Source of the DNA: Thermoplasmata archaeon
GTDB lineage: Archaea > Thermoplasmatota > SW-10-69-26
Direction of reading: 5' to 3'
NCBI GenBank assembly: GCA_003561665.1
Contig: PWVY01000020.1
Location: 1-6,467, forward strand
Length of the DNA stretch: 6,467 bases
Shown: in pieces, positions 1-4,349 of the stretch
Position numbering within the stretch: the first letter of the stretch is position 1
How the letters are laid out: the number at the start of each line of letters is the position of its first letter
Translations under genes and position numbers: made by a program
Notes under the pieces: model-generated
Databases searched by the model: none
Told to the model about the DNA's origin: nothing
The model's input: only the letters and a program-made list of their open reading frames with translations

Positions 1-1
1 C

Positions 2-481
2 CACTTCCTCGACCCAATCGATAATCCGACCGCCCTCCTTATCATAGCCTACGCCGTGCGAAAACTGCCCTTTGTCGTGCGCGCGGCGGTCGCAGGCCTG
101 CAGCAAACCAGCGTGACCTATGAGGAAGCCGCTCAAAACCTAGGCTGCTCACCCTTTAAAGCGTCCTGCGTGATCACCCTCCCCCTCATCCTCGCCTTCA
201 CCGCTCCCATCATCGCCAACCTCGCAAAGCTCATACGCCTCACCCCCGGCGGCATCGGCATCTACGAAGGCATCCTCGCCGCGCTCCTCACAGCAGGCGG
301 CATGACGCTACCCAGCGCCGTCGCCGCCGCCACGCTTGGCCACCTCTACCTCAACCTCATCACCGTCACCGCCGGCATCCTCCCCGCAGCAAACATCAGC
401 CACCGAACAAGCCTCACCGCCAAAGAGATCCTCCACCAAGCCACCCGGCCAGATCCCCAGGCTGCCGATCCACCGCCCTAA
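2..481 (+). CDS. Chimaeric membrane protein: ABC permease segment joined to flippase (UPF0104/LPG-synthase TM) C-terminus, 5'-partial
   Basis: The frame is open from the window edge, so the gene starts upstream. The GTG at 56 is internal, because permease-like sequence precedes it (NPTALLIIAYAVRKLPFVVR). The first part matches the cytoplasmic EAA loop of binding-protein-dependent ABC permeases, which docks on the ATPase: LQQ, then EEAAQNLG, then ITLPLI. At about nt 185-200 the permease signature ends. The protein continues as a hydrophobic segment and LTPGGIGIYEG, a motif typical of the C-terminal region of UPF0104/lysylphosphatidylglycerol-synthase-type flippases, then further membrane segments and a proline-rich hydrophilic tail ending at TAA 479-481. 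The last permease helices are missing, and so is most of the flippase. No stop interrupts the join. It could be a real fusion, a recombination relic or an assembly chimaera. Family assignment of each half is fairly confident; a working product is doubtful. Confidence 0.6.
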   Translation, partial: HFLDPIDNPTALLIIAYAVRKLPFVVRAAVAGLQQTSVTYEEAAQNLGCSPFKASCVITLPLILAFTAPIIANLAKLIRLTPGGIGIYEGILAALLTAGGMTLPSAVAAATLGHLYLNLITVTAGILPAANISHRTSLTAKEILHQATRPDPQAADPPP

Positions 482-615
482 TCCTCGTCCGGCTTTCTCC
501 CCCCCGGTTCACGATAAAGGGCATCCGCCCCCGACGATCCTGACCCGAGCAAACCCCCTCTTCGCGATGAAGCAAGGGATCGTCGACACCCTCCACCCCA
601 CCAGCGGAAGCCCAA
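294..615 (+). repeat. Long direct repeat, copy 1 (flippase 3' end plus downstream DNA)
   Basis: Starting at CAGGCGGCATGACGCTACC (294-312), the sequence is repeated from 1583 at a constant offset of 1289 bp. The stop codons (481 and 1770) and the downstream GATGAAG motif (567 and 1856) keep exactly this offset, so there is no net indel for about 300 bp. Similarity fades after about 615. The copy covers the last 61 codons of the upstream gene and about 130 bp of non-coding DNA, and ends just before the minus-strand toxin gene. Confidence 0.85.
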
Positions 616-636
616 CACCGAACCGCATCCTCGGTG

Positions 637-1100
637 CTAGGTTCGTTTGACCTTCTTTAGCCGCTCCTCGAAACCCTCTTCGAAGACGTAATGATCTCGG
701 TCCTCCAATGCTCTCTTCGTCTCCAAGATTCGCTCCAACGAGATGAACTCAGCCTTCCTCAACGCGATCAAGAACCCGGGGATGCTCGTCACCTCGACCC
801 CGTTCTCCCGTGCGATCTCTCCAGCGACACGGTCATCCATCAAGAGAAGGCCTCCATCCGAGCAAAGTCGGATGCACGCAAGCTCCCCCGCCCCGAGGCG
901 ATCCGTTGCCCCTTTCACCTCCTCTTCGGGCGAAGCGACCACCTCGAAGCAATCCACGTCGTGGAAAACCTCCAGAAGATCCGTTCGAGCGACCCCGCGA
1001 TGGGGACATGCAACGTTTCCTCGTGGAAGAAGTCAAGAACAAGCTCCAGTTCCCCGATCTTGAGGAAGGCGCTGAGGAAATCCGTATCCGTGACAAGCAT
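637..1100 (-). pseudogene. PIN-like (DUF3368-type) toxin, frameshifted
   Basis: The ATG at 1100-1098 lies 4 nt after the stop of the UPF0175 antitoxin, so the two form an operon. The first 36 codons read MLVTDTDFLSAFLKIGELEL onward to HVPIAG, an archaeal PIN-like N-terminus with the expected aspartates (D5/D7). After that the matching protein continues in the -1 frame: RTDLLEVFHDVDCFEVV, then GAGELACIRL, then LLLMDDRVAGEIARENGVEV, which is the DUF3368-type core with GE and DDR acidic motifs. It ends at TAG 639-637. Joined, the product would be about 154 residues, normal for this kind of toxin. The frame change falls near a run of four identical bases (993-996), consistent with loss of one base or a sequencing error. 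If intact it would be a metal-dependent ribonuclease held in check by its antitoxin. Confidence 0.75.
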
Positions 1101-1104
1101 CCTC

Positions 1105-1413
1105 TTACCCGCCCGATCGCTGCCGGTAAGACTCTGCCGCTTCCGCGCCTTGGTCTCCTGACCCCCCTCGACGAGCCACGCCGCGCTCACCCAGCTCTCT
1201 CTTGAACGCGTCGATGCCAACCCCCGCGATCTCGACCGCCCGCCCAAGCGAAACCTTCCCCTCTTCATACAACGCAACCGCGAGCACGACACGCTTGTCC
1301 CGTCTCGAAGCCAAGTACGTGTTCACCGCCTCATCGATGAACTCCTGCCTGCTGCGGAACCCCAACTTCTCCGCTTCTTCAAGACCTAGCTCGGCCAGAG
1401 ACGGTGCAGCCAC
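1105..1413 (-). CDS. UPF0175 family antitoxin (TA module 1)
   Basis: This 102-residue protein has the UPF0175 helix-turn-helix: ALYEEGKVSLGRAVEIAGVG at residues 47-66, followed by DAFKRELGERGV. Before it is a helix-helix region (LEEAEKLGFRSRQEFIDEAV, 11-30) resembling the helices of ribbon-helix-helix DNA-binding domains. The usual N-terminal beta-strand sequence is not obvious. The start is GTG 1413-1411, about 11 nt after the transcription start predicted from a TATA-like box; an upstream in-frame ATG/GTG is not seen. It sits 4 nt before a PIN-like toxin, the usual UPF0175 arrangement, and would bind that toxin and repress the operon. The C-terminal 25 residues are low-complexity and hydrophilic. 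The whole operon lies between two copies of a long direct repeat. Confidence 0.75.
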   Translation of the reverse strand: MAAPSLAELGLEEAEKLGFRSRQEFIDEAVNTYLASRRDKRVVLAVALYEEGKVSLGRAVEIAGVGIDAFKRELGERGVARRGGSGDQGAEAAESYRQRSGG

Positions 1414-1446
1414 GAGACCACCTACACTCCCTTACCCGCCGGGAGG

Positions 1447-1454
1447 TTAAATAG
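1447..1454 (-). promoter_or_regulatory. TATA-like box for TA module 1
   Basis: On the minus strand CTATTTAA stands out in GC-rich DNA. Its centre predicts a transcription start near 1424, about 11 nt before the GTG start of the antitoxin. This fits archaeal promoters with very short leaders. It is a sequence match only. Confidence 0.45.
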
Positions 1455-1582
1455 GTTATCAACGACGCCCAGAACGCGCCCCGGTTCTCCCTGGTCCCAA
1501 ACAAGCCATGACCGCGACGACACCAAACTGCGACAACCCAGGTCCCTCGAGGTTTCATCTTTGTCAACCGATTCATCGACCC

Positions 1583-1770
1583 CAGGCGGCATGACGCTAC
1601 CAAGCGCCGTCGCCGCCGCCACGCTTGGCCACCTCTACCTCAACCTCATCACCGTCCTCACCGGCCTCCTCCCCGCCGCCAGCATCAGCCACCAAACCAG
1701 CCTCACCGCCAAGGAGATCCTCCACCAAGCCACCCAGGCCGAGCCCAAGCCCGCCGACCCGCCACCCTAA
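1583..1770 (+). pseudogene. Orphan C-terminal fragment of the flippase-like gene
   Basis: The last 61 codons of a UPF0104-type membrane protein (GGMTLPSAVAAATLGHLYLN onward, ending ADPPP and TAA), 84% identical to the C-terminus of the gene ending at 481. Upstream of 1583 the frame stays open back to 1390, but the sequence there (for example DRDDTKLRQPR) is hydrophilic and unlike any flippase. A possible TTG at 1561 has no convincing initiation context. The membrane core and the glycine-rich LTPGGIGIYEG motif are absent, so this is read as a relic left by duplication or integration. Confidence 0.7.
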
Positions 1771-1904
1771 CCTGCACCCTCACGGCGTTTCCCGCCGATC
1801 ACGATAATGGGCATCTGCCCCCGACGGTCCTAACCCGAGCGAACCCCCCTCCGCGATGAAGAAAGGGATCGTCGATACCTCTTACCCATTAGCGCAAGCC
1901 AACG
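1583..1904 (+). repeat. Long direct repeat, copy 2
   Basis: Second copy of the 294-615 repeat. By my count 51 of the 61 encoded residues match copy 1, with no net length difference through the stop codon. The downstream non-coding part is also conserved (CGATAA, GGGCAT, CCCCGACG, AGGGATCGTCGA). The copy fades into the decayed UPF0175 fragment at about 1904-1920. The two copies flank TA module 1. Confidence 0.85.
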
Positions 1905-1941
1905 CCACAATCGAACCTGCCAGGTCGAAGGGGTCCGTGAT

Positions 1942-2169
1942 GCGCGCTACGCATCCTATTCGAAACCAAAGGCCATCGACGACAGGCCGCCGCGAATCTA
2001 ATTCTGCCAAGACGACGACGCGACCTTCAGCAAAGCCGCTGAACGCGTCGGAATGAACGTCCTTGGGCTCAAGGACATCCGCGCCGACCGAGGAATCCCA
2101 ATCCGAACATCCGGAGGGGATGCCAAGGAGTTCGAAGAACAGATGGACGACCAGGAAGACGCGGGATAG
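1942..2169 (+). pseudogene. Decayed UPF0175 antitoxin (frameshifted)
   Basis: In one frame from 2002 to TAG 2167-2169 the translation reads FCQDDDATFSKAAERVGMNV, then ADRGIPIRTSGGD and an acidic tail. This matches the helix-turn-helix half of UPF0175 proteins (SLxKAAExxGM ... RGIPI). An in-frame TAA at 1999 blocks it, yet the neighbouring frame just upstream gives QAAANL (1983-2000) and a further shift gives KAIDD (1969-1983). Together these read like the expected helix before the HTH. At least two frameshifts are needed, and no good start is found. No toxin follows it; the next gene is another UPF0175 antitoxin. The piece lies directly after repeat copy 2. Confidence 0.55.
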
Positions 2170-2209
2170 GCACGATGGTGCTCGTTCCGGTCTCCCGTCA
2201 GAACAAACC

Positions 2210-2217
2210 TTTAATAC
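2210..2217 (+). promoter_or_regulatory. TATA-like box for TA module 2, leaderless
   Basis: TTTAATAC, preceded by purine/A-rich GAACAAACC (a possible BRE), is centred about 26 nt before the ATG at 2240. The predicted transcription start therefore coincides with the start codon. No Shine-Dalgarno motif is visible, as expected for a leaderless archaeal transcript. Confidence 0.55.
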
Positions 2218-2239
2218 GGTCTAATACAAACCATTACGT

Positions 2240-2572
2240 ATGGGGAACATCCAAGTTCGCCTCCCCGACGACCTCGAAAGTGACCTTGACGGTCTCGCGG
2301 AGGAACTCCACACGACCCGCTCCCAAGTCGCGCGAAACGCCATCGCGGAAGGCATGCGATCGATTCGCTTGGATCGAGCCTTGGAGAAATACGCCGAGGG
2401 AGAATTCAGCCTCGCCCGAGCCGCGCAATACGCGGGCGTAAGCATCCAACAAGCCGCGAAAAAGGCTGCAGAACGAGGCATCGCGTTCTACCGATATTCC
2501 CCAGAAGACGCGGAAGACGATCTGGAAACCGCACGAAGCATCATCCAGGACTCGGACGAGCAAACCGACTAG
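2240..2572 (+). CDS. RHH-UPF0175 antitoxin (TA module 2)
   Basis: A 110-residue protein with two parts. Residues 3-40 (NIQVRLPDDLESDLDGLAEE ... TRSQVARNAI) look like a ribbon-helix-helix DNA-binding domain, with the beta-strand IQVRLP and the conserved TRSQVAR turn. Residues 42-85 hold the UPF0175 helix-turn-helix: EGEFSLARAAQYAGVS, then AAERGIAFYRY. The acidic C-terminal tail (90-110) probably wraps the toxin. The ATG at 2240 fits the leaderless promoter. It is complete, unlike the toxin downstream, whose frame follows directly after the TAG at 2570-2572. It probably represses its own operon and neutralises the PIN-like partner. Confidence 0.85.
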   Translation: MGNIQVRLPDDLESDLDGLAEELHTTRSQVARNAIAEGMRSIRLDRALEKYAEGEFSLARAAQYAGVSIQQAAKKAAERGIAFYRYSPEDAEDDLETARSIIQDSDEQTD

Positions 2573-2573
2573 C

Positions 2574-2579
2574 AGGAGG
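2574..2579 (+). promoter_or_regulatory. Shine-Dalgarno site pointing to a non-canonical ATC start
   Basis: AGGAGG lies just after the antitoxin stop and 8 nt before ATC 2588-2590, the place where homologues would carry ATG. No ATG, GTG or TTG lies in this frame between the antitoxin stop and 2849. Confidence 0.7.
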
Positions 2580-2587
2580 CCTTCCCC

Positions 2588-3082
2588 ATCGCCCGCAACC
2601 TGTTCGACGCCTCCCCCATCATCGCGCTAGCACAAACAGGAGACCTTACCGTTCTTCCTCGTATCACACCTAAGATCCACCTTACCCCCCAGGTCAAAGA
2701 CGAACTCCAAGGAACCGACGAACCAACAGACACCGGCCTTGAACATTCTCTCGACGATACCGCGTGGACACTCCTGGACGACCCAGGTCTTGACGATCAG
2801 GCCATCGACCTAGGACTCGGGAACGGAGAAGCAAGCCTTTTCGCCGCCGTGCAACCTGGCGACAGGCTCATCCTGGACGACCGGGGAGCACGAGCCCTCG
2901 CTCAAGCCAGGAACATCCCCCACACCGGCCTCCTTGGCCTCCTGGTTATGGGCGTCCAAGCCCAGCGGCTTGAACCCAACCCAACGCTTGACATCCTCTC
3001 CCGCCTTGCACGAACCGATTTCAGGATGACCGTCGACCTCTACGACTGGGCACAAAAGAAAATCAAGGACCACACCCCATAG
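2588..3082 (+). CDS. PIN-like toxin of TA module 2, with ATC in place of a start codon
   Basis: A 164-codon open frame whose translation is a full PIN-like/DUF3368-type toxin. RNLFDASPIIALAQTG places the first catalytic aspartate at residue 7; LTPQVKDEL follows, then GLGNGEASLF (acidic GE), DRLILDDRGARALAQARNIP (DDR acidic pair) and a TGLLGLL helix, ending TVDLYDWAQKKI. Such proteins are Mg-dependent ribonucleases paired with UPF0175 antitoxins. The frame is uninterrupted, but the codon correctly spaced from AGGAGG is ATC. The first canonical start in frame is GTG 2849, after both the first aspartate and the GE motif, so a protein begun there would lack half the active site. Either the toxin is silenced by a G-to-C change, or it starts weakly at ATC, or this is a base error. 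CTG 2600 is a weaker alternative because it is too far from the Shine-Dalgarno site. Confidence 0.75.
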   Translation: MARNLFDASPIIALAQTGDLTVLPRITPKIHLTPQVKDELQGTDEPTDTGLEHSLDDTAWTLLDDPGLDDQAIDLGLGNGEASLFAAVQPGDRLILDDRGARALAQARNIPHTGLLGLLVMGVQAQRLEPNPTLDILSRLARTDFRMTVDLYDWAQKKIKDHTP

Positions 3083-3104
3083 CGCGACCAAACACGAAGC
3101 CAAC

Positions 3105-3124
3105 AAGCCCCTACCCGAGGGCTT
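3105..3124. terminator. Possible bidirectional hairpin terminator
   Basis: AAGCCC (3105-3110) and GGGCTT (3119-3124) form a perfect 6-bp stem with an 8-nt loop. The hairpin lies between the convergent ends of the toxin gene (3082) and the aglH-like gene (3167). There is no long U-run on either side, so this is a structural guess supported by position. Confidence 0.35.
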
Positions 3125-3166
3125 CTTCAAGATGGAAGGGATCCCCACCAAAGCGCCACATCAACG

Positions 3167-4177
3167 CTAGGATAGCAACCGGCCCGTGTGCACCAGGTAC
3201 CACCCGATCACGACCAACCCCCACAGCAACCCTCCCACCCAGAACGTGAACACCAACCGAGGCTCGCTCACGTTCATCCGCTTCATCACCACGTGCGTCA
3301 GGCTACGAACCGGGCCCACGTAATGCAACCGATCCCCCGTCATCCCCGTCGCGAACGTCTCATGCTCGAAGCTCCCACGCATCTTCAAAAAGAACTCCAC
3401 AACGTGCGGGACAAGCAACAAGCCCCCCCAGAACTCGATGCCCCCCACGATGATCGCCGCGCCCAAGATAGCCCCCACGAACAACGTCATCGTATCCCCC
3501 GGGAACACGCGCGAAGGGTACACATTGAACCACAAGAACCCCCCAAGGGCCCCGATCAACGGGAACGTCAACGCCAAGGCCGCCAACTCCCCCTCGAACA
3601 ACACGATCACGCTCACCGCCGTCGCCAACACGATACCAAGCCCCGCTCCCAACCCGTTGAAACCCTCGAGCATGTTGAACCCGTTACTGGCGGATGCAAT
3701 GCCAAGCGGCACCAACACCAACGGGTACACCCACGCGAAGTTCACATCCCCCAAGAACGGGAAATTCACGCTAAAATCCGTCACGAACAACGCCAACGGC
3801 GCAGCGAACGCGAACGGGATGAACGCCTTGAACCTTTGACGAAGCACGATCAAATCATCCAACACACCCGCGATCAAGCCACCTGCGCCCACGACCAAGC
3901 TCGCCATGACGAGCAAGGCATCCTGCGTGGGTACATCGCCGAAGCCGAGGATCGTGAACGCGCCCACGTTGAACGCCAAGAACACGGCCAACCCCCCCAT
4001 CTCGGGGACCTCACGCTCGTCCTCCTTGTGAACATCCGCTCCCGTGATGCCTGCACCCTTGAGCTTGTGCATCGTGCGAGGCGTGGCCACCAAGGCGGCG
4101 GCTAGGCTCACCAAAAGCCCGGCTGCGATGGCCTCGCGGAAATCCAAGACCAGCCCCAGTACGTCCGCCAGTGTCAA
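3167..4177 (-). CDS. Alg7/DPAGT1-like dolichyl/polyprenyl-phosphate GlcNAc-1-P transferase (AglH-type)
   Basis: A 336-residue multi-spanning membrane enzyme of the MraY/WecA/Alg7 superfamily. The family transfers an amino-sugar-1-phosphate from a UDP-sugar to a lipid phosphate, the first step of N-glycan (or S-layer glycan) assembly at the cytoplasmic membrane face. Motifs occur in the GPT order: GADVHKEDEREVPEMGG (46-62), with the conserved Lys and Pro-Glu; LDDLIVLRQRFKAFIP (106-121), with the Asp pair; SNGFNMLEGFNGLGAG (164-179); FNVYPSRVFPGDTMTLFVG (217-235), very close to the eukaryotic GPT signature; and LLVPHVVEFFLK (254-265) on the late substrate loop. About ten hydrophobic segments are visible and the length is normal. 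The start is TTG 4177-4175; no ATG or GTG lies in frame just upstream, and a TATA-like box fits it. The sugar is not certain: GlcNAc is assumed from the Alg7-like motifs. AglH would be the matching archaeal name. Confidence 0.9.
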   Translation of the reverse strand: MTLADVLGLVLDFREAIAAGLLVSLAAALVATPRTMHKLKGAGITGADVHKEDEREVPEMGGLAVFLAFNVGAFTILGFGDVPTQDALLVMASLVVGAGGLIAGVLDDLIVLRQRFKAFIPFAFAAPLALFVTDFSVNFPFLGDVNFAWVYPLVLVPLGIASASNGFNMLEGFNGLGAGLGIVLATAVSVIVLFEGELAALALTFPLIGALGGFLWFNVYPSRVFPGDTMTLFVGAILGAAIIVGGIEFWGGLLLVPHVVEFFLKMRGSFEHETFATGMTGDRLHYVGPVRSLTHVVMKRMNVSEPRLVFTFWVGGLLWGLVVIGWYLVHTGRLLS

Positions 4178-4202
4178 ACAGAACGCGCGACCGGGAACGC
4201 CA

Positions 4203-4210
4203 TCATAAAG
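4203..4210 (-). promoter_or_regulatory. TATA-like box for the aglH-like gene
   Basis: Minus-strand CTTTATGA is centred about 26 nt before a predicted start near 4180, only a few bases ahead of TTG 4177. This nearly leaderless arrangement supports the TTG start. Confidence 0.4.
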
Positions 4211-4301
4211 CCATCGCTCCGGTCCACAAGGCTCGCTTCTCGTTTGGATACAGTCATGACGAGAGGATGCTTACGACCGCGGGCAAAGGAAGTGAACAGA
4301 G

Positions 4302-4327
4302 ATTAAGTAAATGAGAATTAACTAAAT
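4302..4327 (+). repeat. Short direct repeat in AT-rich promoter region
   Basis: ATTAAGTAAAT (4302-4312) and ATTAACTAAAT (4317-4327) differ at one base and are spaced 15 nt apart. They lie in the only strongly AT-rich stretch of the window, just before the ATPase gene. They could be tandem TATA/BRE elements, a repressor site or an easily unwound segment. Confidence 0.5.
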
Positions 4328-4329
4328 AG
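4322..4329 (+). promoter_or_regulatory. TATA-like box for the ATPase gene
   Basis: CTAAATAG is centred about 25 nt before ATG 4350, giving a leaderless transcript. No Shine-Dalgarno motif precedes the ATG. The second copy of the short direct repeat overlaps this box. Confidence 0.45.
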
Positions 4330-4349
4330 GTCGTCACTTATTTTCATGC

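Noticed and set aside
619..645. CGAACC ... GGTTCG inverted repeat at the toxin 1 stop
   Set aside because: A 6-bp stem with a 15-nt loop overlapping the stop codon could be chance; not conserved in repeat copy 2.
567..650. Small frame MKQGIVDT after repeat copy 1 (counterpart MKKGIVDT at 1856)
   Set aside because: Only the first eight codons match between copies, after which the frames diverge. It is better explained as conserved repeat DNA than as a gene.
691..1205. Overlapping plus-strand frames across TA module 1
   Set aside because: They are low-complexity Arg/Ser/Pro translations antisense to the recognisable PIN-like and UPF0175 sequences.
2849..3082. A 77-codon start at GTG 2849 for toxin 2
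   Set aside because: It begins after the first catalytic Asp and the GE motif and has no Shine-Dalgarno site, while the conserved toxin sequence extends upstream to 2588.
3188..4105. A 305-codon plus-strand open frame opposite the aglH-like gene
   Set aside because: It is rich in His, Gln, Arg and Pro and has no domain signature. The minus-strand frame has unmistakable GPT motifs, so this is an antisense shadow caused by the C-rich strand.
4174..4206. Mini-ORF (ATGATG ... TGA, 10 codons) overlapping the TTG start of the aglH-like gene by TTGA
   Set aside because: It overlaps the predicted TATA box, and the predicted transcript starts downstream of its ATGs, so it is probably not transcribed. 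The composition gives no attenuator signal.
4236..4266. TCTCGT ... ACGAGA inverted repeat and possible origin-recognition box
   Set aside because: The arms are short with a 15-nt spacer, and the sequence does not convincingly match known archaeal ORB consensus.
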